64,000 nt of DNA, from NCBI RefSeq assembly GCF_030268005.1, contig NZ_BRZC01000003.1:1-64000 (forward strand), in the 5' to 3' direction. Below the pieces are notes generated by a model, which made no database searches, was not told where the DNA came from, and worked only from the letters and a program-made list of their open reading frames with translations. Positions 45,905-53,429 of this stretch are shown here, piece after piece. The position numbers and the translations under genes were made by a program. This DNA comes from Microbacterium arabinogalactanolyticum. Lineage in GTDB: Bacteria > Actinomycetota > Actinomycetes > Actinomycetales > Microbacteriaceae. The stretch's first letter is position 1, and every line of letters starts with the position of its first letter.

Positions 45905-46861
45905 ATGCGTCAGGTCATCATCATCGGCTCGGGTCCGGCCGGGTTCAGCGCCGCCATCTACGCGGCGCGCGCCAACCTGGAGCCGCTGCTGATCGCCAGC
46001 TCCGTCGAAGTGGGCGGCGAACTGACCAAGACCACCGACGTCGAGAACTTCCCGGGCTTCCCGGAAGGCATCCAGGGTCCCGACCTCATGGTCAAGCTGC
46101 AGGAGCAGGCCGAGAAGTTCGGCACCGAGGTCCTCTACGACGACGTCGTCTCGCTCGAGCTCGACGGCCCGGTCAAGAAGGTCACCCTGGGTACGGGCGC
46201 CGTGCACGAGGCATCCGCCGTCATCTATGCGACCGGATCCGCCTACCGCAAGCTGGGCATCGAGGGCGAGGAGCGCCTCTCCGGTCACGGCGTGTCCTGG
46301 TGCGCCACCTGCGACGGGTTCTTCTTCCGCGAGAAGGCGATCGCCGTCGTCGGCGGCGGCGACTCCGCCATGGAAGAAGCCACCTTCCTGACCCGGTTCG
46401 CGTCGAAGGTGTACGTCATCCACCGCAAGGACACGCTGCGCGCCTCGAAGATCATGCAGGAGCGTGCATTCGCGAACGACAAGATCGAGTTCATCTGGAA
46501 CAGCGAGGTCGCCGAGATCCTCGGTGAGTTCGAGACGACCGGTGTGCGCCTGCGCTCCACGGTCGACGGGACCCTCAGCGAGCTGGACCTGCAGGGCGTG
46601 TTCGTCGCGATCGGCAACGACCCGCGCACCCACCTCGTCCACGACAAGCTCGAGCTCACCCCGGAGGGCACGATCTGGGTCGATGGTCGCTCGTCGCGCA
46701 CCTCGGTGCCCGGCGTGTTCGCCGCAGGCGACGTGATCGACCCCACCTATCGTCAGGCTGCGACCGCCGCCGGATCGGGAGTCGTCGCCGCGCTGGACGT
46801 GGAGCACTTCCTCGCCGGTCTCGAAGACGCCTCCGTTCCGGTCGAAGCCATCGCCGGCTGA
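45905..46861 (+). CDS. trxB: Thioredoxin-disulfide reductase
   Basis: The protein has 318 residues from the ATG at 45905 (GAGGAGA upstream); a frame extending to 45854 is less likely. It has the FAD site IIIGSGPAGFSAAIYAARA, the redox motif WCATCDGFFFR (CATC near residue 139), the NADPH site VVGGGDSAMEEATFL and the FAD-binding GVFAAGDVIDPTYRQ. It reduces thioredoxin, encoded 62 bases downstream. Confidence 0.97.
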   Translation: MRQVIIIGSGPAGFSAAIYAARANLEPLLIASSVEVGGELTKTTDVENFPGFPEGIQGPDLMVKLQEQAEKFGTEVLYDDVVSLELDGPVKKVTLGTGAVHEASAVIYATGSAYRKLGIEGEERLSGHGVSWCATCDGFFFREKAIAVVGGGDSAMEEATFLTRFASKVYVIHRKDTLRASKIMQERAFANDKIEFIWNSEVAEILGEFETTGVRLRSTVDGTLSELDLQGVFVAIGNDPRTHLVHDKLELTPEGTIWVDGRSSRTSVPGVFAAGDVIDPTYRQAATAAGSGVVAALDVEHFLAGLEDASVPVEAIAG

Positions 46862-46923
46862 GCATCCGGAACACTTTTCCCGCATCCGGTGTTGCATCGG
46901 GTGACATCCAACTAAGGAGAATC

Positions 46924-47247
46924 ATGACTGCCAAGGCAACCACCGAGGCGACCTGGGAGCAGGACGTGCTCCAGGCCGATGGCCCGGTCCTCGTCGACTT
47001 CTGGGCTGCGTGGTGCGGTCCGTGTCGCATGGTCGCGCCGGTGCTCGACGAGATCCAGGCCGAGCACCCCGAGAAGATCACCATCCTCAAGCTGAACGTC
47101 GACGAGAACCCCAACCTCGCGATGCAGTACCAGATCACCTCGATCCCCGCGATGAAGGTGTTCCAGGGTGGCGAGGTCAAGACCACGATCATCGGCGCCA
47201 AGCCGAAGTTCGCCCTCGAGCAGGATCTCGCCGCGTTCATCGGCTGA
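46924..47247 (+). CDS. trxA: Thioredoxin
   Basis: The protein has 107 residues, the standard length. It has the active site FWAAWCGPCRM (CGPC, residues 33-36) and the cis-proline in YQITSIPAMKVF. The start follows AAGGAGA. It forms an operon with trxB and ends before a strong terminator. Confidence 0.98.
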   Translation: MTAKATTEATWEQDVLQADGPVLVDFWAAWCGPCRMVAPVLDEIQAEHPEKITILKLNVDENPNLAMQYQITSIPAMKVFQGGEVKTTIIGAKPKFALEQDLAAFIG

Positions 47248-47284
47248 TCCTTCGACCGGCTCAGCAGCCCATCTGCTGAAGCGA

Positions 47285-47315
47285 GCCCGTCACCCTTCGG
47301 GGTGGCGGGCTTCTT
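47285..47315 (+). terminator. Intrinsic terminator after trxA
   Basis: GCCCGTCACCC (47285-47295) pairs with GGGTGGCGGGC (47300-47310), with one G-T wobble, around a TTCG tetraloop, followed by TTCTTCG. A smaller stem (TCAGCAG/CTGCTGA) precedes it at 47261-47279. The stem contains the last codons and stop of the convergent GrpB-family gene. Confidence 0.92.
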
Positions 47316-47850
47316 CGTTTCCGGATGCGTGCGATTGCTTGTCGTGGACGTTCACTGCGGGCAGACCCCGGGCGGCCCGCGCGCGGTCCATGATCTCCTG
47401 GATGACCGCCGTCTTCGCGTCGTTGTAGTTGCGGCGCCCCGTGGCTCTGCGGGCAGCCTCCTGTTTCGCATGCTGATACCGGGCGGCATCGTCCGGGTGC
47501 GTCCGCAGCCAGTCCCGCAGTACGCGCTGATGCGCGTTCGGCCACTGCTCCGGCGCGAAGAAGTGCGCGATCCTGAGGCGTGCGCCGCCCTGTTCGAAGA
47601 GCATCACGACATGCGTCCGCACCCCGCTGCCGACACGCCAACCGCCCCGCTCCAGCCCCTGCCGGTGATGGTCGAGATCACCCTGATCCACGAGACGGAC
47701 GGCGATGTCGATGACGGGCTTCGCCATCATCCCCGGGACGGCGGTGGAACCGATGTGCTCGATCGTCCATGCCGGGTTGCCGGCGGAGCGCAGCGCTTCA
47801 GCCGCGTCATCGAACAGACGGGGCCAATCCGAGTCGTACTCCACCAGCAT
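47290..47850 (-). CDS. GrpB family (UPF0157) protein, nucleotidyltransferase-like
   Basis: The protein has 186 residues from the ATG at 47850, which follows GGAGG by five bases. Family motifs: WTIEHIGSTAVPGMMAKPVIDIAV (GSTxVxG plus DxD, a nucleotidyltransferase-like site near residues 32-50), HVVMLFEQGGARLRIAHFF and RDWLRTHPDDAARYQHAKQEAA. The function is unknown. Its 3' end overlaps the trxA terminator. Confidence 0.92.
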   Translation of the reverse strand: MLVEYDSDWPRLFDDAAEALRSAGNPAWTIEHIGSTAVPGMMAKPVIDIAVRLVDQGDLDHHRQGLERGGWRVGSGVRTHVVMLFEQGGARLRIAHFFAPEQWPNAHQRVLRDWLRTHPDDAARYQHAKQEAARRATGRRNYNDAKTAVIQEIMDRARAARGLPAVNVHDKQSHASGNEEARHPEG

Positions 47851-47915
47851 CTGCGCCTCCGACGACAGCGTATCCGGCGCCGTTCGGGGGTGCGGCGGGT
47901 GCCCGGATGCCCGTG

Positions 47916-48248
47916 TCAGGAGGCGTCGGCGATCGTGGGATCCCAACGGCGGTGACGCCTCTCCCCCAGCATCCCCCACACGGTCTTCGTCAGCTCCGGA
48001 TATTCGAGTGCGATCTGCCGGAGCACGCGGTAGTGACGCGCGGAATTCGGCCGCACACCGTCGTTCGCCTTGATGTTCTCGGCGCGCAGCAGGAAGACGA
48101 CCAGTTCGTCGATGCTCGGCAGGTCCTCCATGAACTCCCAGGGGTCCTCTCCCCCGCGCAGCCGCTCCTGGATGAGAACCGCGAGTTCGTCCGACGCTTC
48201 GGCGCGCAGCACCTCGAGGCTCGCGCGGCGCGGGATGGACTCGGTCAT
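47916..48248 (-). CDS. Small conserved hypothetical protein
   Basis: The protein has 110 residues from the ATG at 48248 (MTESIPRRASLEVLRAEASDEL). It is helical and charged, with PWEFMEDLPSIDELVVFLLRAENIK and RHYRVLRQIALEYPEL. No signal peptide, membrane span or known domain is visible. It lies 65 bases upstream of the GrpB-family gene in the same direction. Confidence 0.75.
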   Translation of the reverse strand: MTESIPRRASLEVLRAEASDELAVLIQERLRGGEDPWEFMEDLPSIDELVVFLLRAENIKANDGVRPNSARHYRVLRQIALEYPELTKTVWGMLGERRHRRWDPTIADAS

Positions 48249-48317
48249 GACTTCCAGCCTACGCACGAGAGCGCGGCCGGAGGGCATCCGACCGCGCTCT
48301 CGTGGATTCCGCGTGTG

Positions 48318-49394
48318 TCAGCGCACTCCGACGGTCTCGGCACTCGTGATGCCGTGCAGCTGCTTGAACTCCAGCGCGTACGCGAGCTTGCCGGGCTTGG
48401 CGTCCTCATAGGGCTTGGAGAGCTTCCCGAACTCACCGCCCGTGGGCTTCTTTCCGTCGTTCCACTCCGTCAGGGCGCCGAGTTCGGATGCCGTGAGGCC
48501 GTTCGCGACCACGGCATCCGGCGCCAGGGCGGTCTGCGCGCGGGTCAGGCGTTCCACCGTGCTCAGGTAGCTGGCGCGGTCGTCGCGGTTCCAGCCGGCG
48601 AGATCGACCGCACCGGAGGTGCGCACCCAGTCCGCCCAGTAGAACTCCTGGAAGGGCACGGAACCGGATGCGTAGCCGATGTCGCGACCGAAGTAGAGCA
48701 GGCTGCGCAGTTCGTCGTCCTCGAAGTTGGCGAGACCGACCGAGGTCGGCAGCTGCTTGGGCGTGATCGCGACGCCCTCGGCGTCCTTCAGGTACGTCCA
48801 GCCGTTCTCCTGCATGGTGTTCCAGAACTGCTTCTGGCCGAGACCGGTGAGGTTGCCGAGCACGCGCAGGCGCACGTGTAGGTTCGGGCCGCCGTCGGCC
48901 AGCTCGTAGAACGACGTCAGAGTGTGGTGACCATCGGTGAGGTACAGCTTGCCGCCGGGACCGATCACCACCGTCTTCATCGGCGCGATGCTCTCCGTGG
49001 TCTCCTGGCCCACGGGGATCGTGCAGGTGAAGCTGGTGGGGTCGGCCAGGCGCGAGTTCGCGTCAGCGGTCGCGGCCTCGCCCTGCCCGTTCGCCTCGCA
49101 CCAGTCGTCGAACTTCTTGTTGATCTTGTCCTTGCCCAGCGTGTACCGGCCGAGCTTGTAGTAGACCTCGTCGTAACCGAGGGAGGGCTGGGTGGGCAGC
49201 ACGTCGCCGATGCGGACATCGAGCAGGTCACCGGGCTGCGCGCACATGTTGATGGCGGGCGTCCCCTTGGCGGGCGTCGGGCACTTCGGAGCTGCCTGCG
49301 CGGCGGGCGCAGCGAGCAACGACGCCGCAGCGAGCGTCACGATGGCTGCGACTCCAGCGGCGCGGCGCGTGGTCTTTCGGGAGTTGTCGGTCAT
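48318..49394 (-). CDS. Secreted ParB-like (ParBc_2/Srx-fold) protein
   Basis: The protein has 358 residues. A signal peptide (about 1-35: basic start, AAGVAAIVTLAAASLLAAPAAQA) precedes a ParB/sulfiredoxin-like domain (about 55-190). This has VRIGDVLPTQPSLGYDEVYYKLGRY, VVIGPGGKLYLTDGHHTLTSFYEL (DGHHT is the family's active-site-like motif) and a helical C-terminal half with FQEFYWADWVRTSGAVDL. Four cysteines suggest disulphides. A role outside the membrane, perhaps as a hydrolase, is inferred. It sits beside parB but is not the partition protein. Confidence 0.85.
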   Translation of the reverse strand: MTDNSRKTTRRAAGVAAIVTLAAASLLAAPAAQAAPKCPTPAKGTPAINMCAQPGDLLDVRIGDVLPTQPSLGYDEVYYKLGRYTLGKDKINKKFDDWCEANGQGEAATADANSRLADPTSFTCTIPVGQETTESIAPMKTVVIGPGGKLYLTDGHHTLTSFYELADGGPNLHVRLRVLGNLTGLGQKQFWNTMQENGWTYLKDAEGVAITPKQLPTSVGLANFEDDELRSLLYFGRDIGYASGSVPFQEFYWADWVRTSGAVDLAGWNRDDRASYLSTVERLTRAQTALAPDAVVANGLTASELGALTEWNDGKKPTGGEFGKLSKPYEDAKPGKLAYALEFKQLHGITSAETVGVR

Positions 49395-49453
49395 GCGGCC
49401 ACAGTGGCGGATCCCGGTGAACCCGCTGTGAACGCGGAGTGATCGACGCGAGA

Positions 49454-49469
49454 TGTTTCACGTGAAACG
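49454..49469. promoter_or_regulatory. parS: parS site 1
   Basis: TGTTTCACGTGAAACG matches the parS consensus TGTTTCACGTGAAACA at 15 of 16 positions. It lies between parB and the secreted ParB-like gene. Confidence 0.92.
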
Positions 49470-49482
49470 GTGGCGACGCTCT

Positions 49483-49575
49483 CCGGTGATTGAGCGAGGA
49501 GCGCAGCGACGAGACGAAATGCCCCGATCTCCGAGGCAGGCGTTTCGTCTCGCTCCGCTCGCTCAACGACCGGGG
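49483..49575. repeat. Large palindromic repeat, copy A
   Basis: A left arm with TTGAGCGAGGAGCGCAGCGA and GAGACGAAA faces a right arm with TTTCGTCTCGCTCCGCTCG and CTCAACGACCGG across a 20-base centre. The arms are imperfect complements of about 35 bases. It lies between parS sites 1 and 2. The right arm recurs at 52111 and 60303. Confidence 0.85.
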
Positions 49576-49603
49576 GACCTGGTCAACGACAGAGGGCCTG
49601 GGA

Positions 49604-49619
49604 TGTTTCACGTGAAACA
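49604..49619. promoter_or_regulatory. parS: parS site 2
   Basis: TGTTTCACGTGAAACA, a perfect 16-base palindrome matching the consensus. It lies 23 bases after the parB stop codon. Confidence 0.97.
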
Positions 49620-49641
49620 TCCCAGGCCCTGTACGAGAAGG

Positions 49642-50610
49642 TCAGCGCGAGCCGTACTCCTGCTCGCCGAGCTCCCCGAGAATGCGGTTCAGATCCTGAA
49701 TGGATGCGAATTCGATCTTGACCTGGCCCTTACGTGCTCCCAGAGCGATCTGGACACGGGTGTTCAGTCGATCTCCAAGCTTCGCGGACACCTCATCCAG
49801 ATAGGCGCGGCGCGCTCCCGCCTGCGGCTTCGACTTGCTTCCCGGCGCCGCGGGAAGGGCCTTCGCAGCCGCCTCCGTGGCACGCACGGACAGGTCCTCG
49901 TTCACCACCTTGTCGGCCAGGCGCTGCATCCGCTCGGGGTCCTCCACCGAGAGGATCGCGCGCGCGTGACCTGCCGACAGCACCCCGGCAGCGACGCGCT
50001 GCTGCACCGGAACCGGCAGGCGCAGCAGGCGGATCGTGTTGCTGATCTGCGGGCGGGATCGACCGATCCGCGTGGCCAGCTCTTCCTGCGTGATGCCGAA
50101 GTCCTCGAGCAGCTGCTGGTAGGCGGATGCCTCTTCCAGGGGGTTCAGCTCTGAACGGTGCAGGTTCTCGAGCAGCGCGTCGCGCAGCAGGTCCTCGTCG
50201 GCGGTCTCACGAACGATCGCGGGGATCTCGGTGAGGCCGGCCTCGCGAGCGGCGCGCGTGCGCCGCTCCCCCATGATCAGCTCGTAGTCACCGTCGGAGT
50301 TCTTGCGCACGACCACCGGCTGCAGCACGCCGAACTCCCGAACGCTGTGCACGAGTTCCGCGAGGTGGTCCTCGTCGAAGTGCGTGCGCGGCTGACGCGG
50401 GTTGGGGACGATGCTGTTCGGGTCGACCTGGATGAGCCGGATGCCGGGAATCTCAGGAAGATCGGCTTCGGCGGCCACGGGTGCCGAGTCAGCATCCGTC
50501 TTCGGCTTGGGAGCCCCGGGGAAGAACACATCCACGGGACGCTCGGCCTGATCCGCGGTGGGAATGAGGGCTCCGATCCCCCGACCGAGTCCGGTGCGCT
50601 TGGCGGCCAT
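49642..50610 (-). CDS. parB: Chromosome partitioning protein ParB
   Basis: The protein has 322 residues. The ATG at 50610 overlaps the parA stop (TGATG) and is five bases from AGGAG; the GTG just before it is too close. Features: the N-terminal GLGRGIGALIP, the CTPase/ParBc region (about 58-150; NPRQPRTHFDEDHLAELVHSVREFGVLQPVVVR, GERRTRAA and ENLHRSELNPLEEA), the parS-reading helix-turn-helix (EELATRIGRSRPQISNTIRLL) and a C-terminal dimer domain. It spreads from the parS sites as a CTP clamp. Confidence 0.98.
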   Translation of the reverse strand: MAAKRTGLGRGIGALIPTADQAERPVDVFFPGAPKPKTDADSAPVAAEADLPEIPGIRLIQVDPNSIVPNPRQPRTHFDEDHLAELVHSVREFGVLQPVVVRKNSDGDYELIMGERRTRAAREAGLTEIPAIVRETADEDLLRDALLENLHRSELNPLEEASAYQQLLEDFGITQEELATRIGRSRPQISNTIRLLRLPVPVQQRVAAGVLSAGHARAILSVEDPERMQRLADKVVNEDLSVRATEAAAKALPAAPGSKSKPQAGARRAYLDEVSAKLGDRLNTRVQIALGARKGQVKIEFASIQDLNRILGELGEQEYGSR

Positions 50611-51542
50611 CACTGCTCCTTGTTCTGCGAGGACCGTTCGCCTCGCTGTGCGATCTCGACTGCTGCTTCCCTGTAGGCGACGGCGCCGGCTGACGTGCCG
50701 TCATACGCGATCACGGTCTGGCCGAAGCTCGGGGCCTCGGACACGCGGACCGAACGCGGGATGACGGCGTCGAGAACCTGCTGCGGGAAGTGGTTGCGGA
50801 CCTCGTCCGCGACCTGCTGCGACAGGCGCGTGCGCGCGTCGAACATCGTGAGCAGGATCGTGGAGAGGTGGAGTTCTGGGTTGAGGTGCTTCTGGATCAT
50901 CTGGATGTTCCCCAGCAGTTGACTCAGGCCCTCGAGTGCGTAGTACTCGGCCTGAATCGGAATCAGAACCTCCGTCGCGGCCGTGAAGGCGTTGATCGTG
51001 AGCAGGCCCAGCGACGGCGGGCAGTCGATGATCACGACGTCCATGTGGTTGTGGTCGAGATAGGTCTTCAGCGCGCGACGCAGCCGGAACTCTCGCGCGA
51101 CCTGCGAGACGAGCTCGATCTCGGCGCCGGCGAGGTGGATCGTGCTGGGCGCGCAGTAGAGGTTCTCGGACTCCGGGCTCGGCTGCACGATCTCCGCGAA
51201 CGGAAGATCGTTGATCAGCACGTCGTAGATGCTCGAGGTGTCTGCCGTGTGCGGGATGCTGAGCGCTGTGGATGCGTTCCCCTGCGGATCGAGGTCGATC
51301 ACGAGGACCTTCGCGCCGAGCTCAGCAAGAGCGGATGCCAGGTTCACCGTCGACGTCGTCTTTCCGACGCCGCCCTTCTGGTTGGAGACCGTGAAGATGC
51401 GGGTCTGACCCGAGAAGGTGACATTGACCTCACGCAGGGCCTTGCGTCGGCTGGACAGATCAGCGAGTTCCCGAGCAAGCGGGGTATCCATCCCGAAATC
51501 GTGGCTCGGCGATGCGTTGTCGGATGGTTTCACGTGAAACAT
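50610..51542 (-). CDS. parA: Chromosome partitioning ATPase ParA
   Basis: The protein has 310 residues. The ATG at 51542 follows AAAGGAG closely, so translation begins MFHVKPSDN, and these first codons are the parS site 3 sequence. It has the deviant Walker A KGGVGKTT (about 57-64), VLVIDLDPQGNASTAL and VVIIDCPPSLGLLTINA. It moves ParB-parS complexes. If MDTPLARE were used instead, the parS would be in the leader. Confidence 0.97.
   Translation of the reverse strand: MFHVKPSDNASPSHDFGMDTPLARELADLSSRRKALREVNVTFSGQTRIFTVSNQKGGVGKTTSTVNLASALAELGAKVLVIDLDPQGNASTALSIPHTADTSSIYDVLINDLPFAEIVQPSPESENLYCAPSTIHLAGAEIELVSQVAREFRLRRALKTYLDHNHMDVVIIDCPPSLGLLTINAFTAATEVLIPIQAEYYALEGLSQLLGNIQMIQKHLNPELHLSTILLTMFDARTRLSQQVADEVRNHFPQQVLDAVIPRSVRVSEAPSFGQTVIAYDGTSAGAVAYREAAVEIAQRGERSSQNKEQ
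51526..51541. promoter_or_regulatory. parS: parS site 3, embedded in the 5' codons of parA
   Basis: GGTTTCACGTGAAACA matches the consensus at 15 of 16 positions. On the minus strand it overlaps the parA start and encodes MFHVK. ParB bound here would cover the parA translation start and could repress the operon. Confidence 0.93.
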
Positions 51543-51589
51543 CGACTCCTTTCGGGACCGTCTACCACTCTAATCGACGGAGCGGACAG

Positions 51590-51655
51590 CCATTGAGCGA
51601 GGCATCGAGGGCATGGTCCGTTTCGGCACGCTGCGCTCGCTTAACGACTGGGGGC
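51590..51655. repeat. Degenerate palindromic repeat, copy B
   Basis: CATTGAGCGAGG at the left and CGCTCGCTTAACGAC at the right match the ends of copies A and C. The centre has diverged and is shorter. It overlaps the last codon region of the GIY-YIG remnant. Confidence 0.6.
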
Positions 51656-51943
51656 ATGAAGGGCGCGCTCCCGCACACTCCAGCCCTTGATCGCATCGAA
51701 GCCGCCCTCGATGAAAGCCTGCCGCTTCGCGTGGCTCCAGCCCTGGATGCGCTTCTCCAGGCCGAATGCCTCATCGATCCGCTCGAATTCTGCGAACCAG
51801 ACCAGATCCACCGGAAGTCGGCAGGTCGTGTAGTCACTCCCCAGACCCTGCGCGTGAGATGCGAGTCGAGCGTCGAGGTCGATTGTACTGCCGACGTAGA
51901 ACGAGTCGTCAGCACAGCAGAGGATATATATGTGTAACCGGTT
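51641..51943 (-). pseudogene. GIY-YIG endonuclease domain remnant without start codon
   Basis: The minus-strand frame ending at the TAA (51641-51643) encodes about 97 residues with IYILCCADDSFYVGSTIDL (the GIY-YIG pair as IYI and YVG), DARLASH and FGLEKRIQGWSHAKRQAF, which carry the family's Arg and Glu positions. No ATG, GTG or TTG occurs in this frame back through the parS site upstream. An ATG at 52020 within parS 4 opens a neighbouring frame, so a single-base shift may have broken the gene. An intact small nuclease with an unusual start is the alternative. Confidence 0.75.
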
Positions 51944-52003
51944 ATGAGGAGACGGTACTGAGCGACGTCGACGCTTGCGGATTTCGATCTCGGTGACTGT
52001 GGA

Positions 52004-52019
52004 TGTTTCACGTGAAACA
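52004..52019. promoter_or_regulatory. parS: parS site 4
   Basis: TGTTTCACGTGAAACA, a perfect match, in the gap between the GIY-YIG remnant and rsmG. Confidence 0.97.
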
Positions 52020-52056
52020 TCCTTCTGTGGAGGGCAGTAGGTTCGACTCCTCTCCG

Positions 52057-52146
52057 CCGGTCATTGAGCGACGAGCGAAGCGAGGAGACGAAATGCCCGA
52101 GGACCTGAGCGTTTCGTCTCGCTTCGCTCGCTCAACGACCGGGGAC
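52057..52146. repeat. Large palindromic repeat, copy C
   Basis: CCGGTCATTGAGCGACGAGC at the left and GCTTCGCTCGCTCAACGACC at the right are near-complements, with GAGACGAAA and TTTCGTCTC flanking a 20-base centre. It is the best-preserved copy, placed between parS sites 4 and 5. Confidence 0.88.
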
Positions 52147-52155
52147 CGGGCGCAG

Positions 52156-52171
52156 CGTTTCACGTGAAACA
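52156..52171. promoter_or_regulatory. parS: parS site 5
   Basis: CGTTTCACGTGAAACA matches the consensus at 15 of 16 positions, 41 bases after the rsmG stop. Confidence 0.92.
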
Positions 52172-52211
52172 TCACGCTCGTCACACTCGGTCGACGACCG
52201 GGGACTCCCCC

Positions 52212-52835
52212 TCAGCGCACCCGCGCACGGAAGACGCGAGTCGTCTCGCCGAGGATACCTTCGCCGAGGACCTCGACTGAGATGTCCGTCACCTTGTGCT
52301 TCTTCAGCGCCTTCTGCGCGGCCGTGATCTCGGCATCCACGTTGTGTCCCTTGAGGAAGATCAGCTCACCACCGTCCTTCGCCAGCGGGGCCGTGATCGG
52401 GACCAGCGTGCGCAACGCGCTCACCGCGCGGGCCGTCACCACGTCGAATTCGAGCCCGACATCTTCAGCGCGAGCTCGCATTACCCGCACGTTCGGGAGC
52501 TCCAGCGAGTCCACCTGCTCGTTCAGCCAGGCCACGCGGCGTTCCATCGGCTCGATGAGTGTCCACTCCACGTCCGGGCGCGCGATGGCGAGGACCAGTC
52601 CCGGCAGACCGGCTCCGGATCCGACATCCGCCACCGAACCATGGAACAGCGGCGCTGCGATCGCCGAGTTCAGCACGTGCCGGGTCCAGAGCCGGGGCAG
52701 TTCCAGCGGACCGATCAGTCCGCGCAGCTCCCCCTCGGCGGCCAGGGATGCCGTGAACCGGCGCGCGACATCGATGCGGTCACCGAAGATCTCCCCCGCG
52801 GCAGCGGGTTCTGATTCCAGCTGCGACTCGGTCAT
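52212..52835 (-). CDS. rsmG: 16S rRNA (guanine527-N7)-methyltransferase
   Basis: The protein has 207 residues. The ATG at 52835 follows AAGGAG; a frame to 52886 is possible but runs into a repeat. It has the SAM site VADVGSGAGLPGLVLAI, IEPMERRVAWLNEQV, VTARAVSALRTLVP and ELIFLKGHN. It methylates G527 in the 530 loop. It sits between jag and parA as in most bacteria. Confidence 0.96.
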   Translation of the reverse strand: MTESQLESEPAAAGEIFGDRIDVARRFTASLAAEGELRGLIGPLELPRLWTRHVLNSAIAAPLFHGSVADVGSGAGLPGLVLAIARPDVEWTLIEPMERRVAWLNEQVDSLELPNVRVMRARAEDVGLEFDVVTARAVSALRTLVPITAPLAKDGGELIFLKGHNVDAEITAAQKALKKHKVTDISVEVLGEGILGETTRVFRARVR

Positions 52836-52859
52836 GCGGTGGGCTCCTTCGAGGGATGT

Positions 52860-52892
52860 GCGTTTCGACGCGAGTCGCTCACTCAACGATCG
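52860..52892. repeat. Partial palindromic repeat, copy D
   Basis: CGTTTCGACGCGAGTCGCTC followed by ACTCAACGATCG is a diverged right arm of the A/C element, next to parS 6. Confidence 0.5.
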
Positions 52893-52904
52893 CGTAACCC
52901 GTGA

Positions 52905-52920
52905 TGTTTCACGTGAAACA
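52905..52920. promoter_or_regulatory. parS: parS site 6
   Basis: TGTTTCACGTGAAACA, a perfect match, 14 bases after the jag stop codon. Confidence 0.97.
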
Positions 52921-52934
52921 TCACGGGAGGAGAG

Positions 52935-53429
52935 TCAGCCGCGGGAGATCACCGTGTGGCGATCAGCGCCCTCGCCATACGATTCCGAGACCAGCCCACG
53001 CTCGGACACGATGTCGTGCACGAGCTTGCGCTCATAGGAGGACATCGCGGGAAGGGATGCCTGCGAAGCACCGTCGTCGAGCTTGGCGACCGCAGCGTTC
53101 ACGAGTCCTTCGAGCTGCCGGCGACGTGTGTCACGCGAACCGCCGATGTCGAGGATCATGCGCGAGAACGAGCCCGTCTTGCTCTGCACCGCGAGGCGCG
53201 TCAGCTCCTGCAGGGCCTGCACGGTCTCGGGCTCAGACAGCAGCGACAGTGCGTCACCCTCCGCCTCGACCGACACATAGGCGCGACCCTGGCGCACATC
53301 GAGGTTCAGGTCGCCGTCGATGTCGGCGATGTCGAGCAGCTCCTCGAGGAAGTCGGCTGCGATGTCGCCTTCCTGCTCGAGCTCCTCGATCGTCGACTCG
53401 GCCGAGGACTTCAGTTCATCCGTCGTCAT
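52935..53429 (-). CDS. jag: RNA-binding protein Jag/KhpB (KH and R3H domains)
   Basis: The protein has 164 residues. An acidic N-terminal part and a KH domain (about 55-110; AYVSVEAEGDALSLLSE, LIG-type turn region, SRMILDIGGSRDTRR) precede the R3H domain (about 115-162; LPAMSSYERKLVHDIVSE and the terminal HTVISRG). It binds RNA and influences cell-division proteins in other Gram-positives. Its start overlaps the yidC stop. Confidence 0.94.
   Translation of the reverse strand: MTTDELKSSAESTIEELEQEGDIAADFLEELLDIADIDGDLNLDVRQGRAYVSVEAEGDALSLLSEPETVQALQELTRLAVQSKTGSFSRMILDIGGSRDTRRRQLEGLVNAAVAKLDDGASQASLPAMSSYERKLVHDIVSERGLVSESYGEGADRHTVISRG

Noticed and set aside
49453..50154. Plus-strand frame starting MFHVKRWRR over the parB 3' end
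   Set aside because: It starts in parS 1, runs through palindrome A and then antisense to parB. It has no coding features of its own.
51562..52020. 152-residue minus-strand frame starting MFHVKHPQ in parS 4
   Set aside because: The start is the parS palindrome and the body is the wrong frame of the GIY-YIG remnant. Its composition (Ser/Arg-rich) is that of a shadow.
49483..52146. Palindromes A and C considered as insertion-sequence ends or a CRISPR-like array
   Set aside because: No transposase frame lies between them, there are no flanking target duplications that I can see, and the copies are neither evenly spaced nor separated by unique spacers of constant size.
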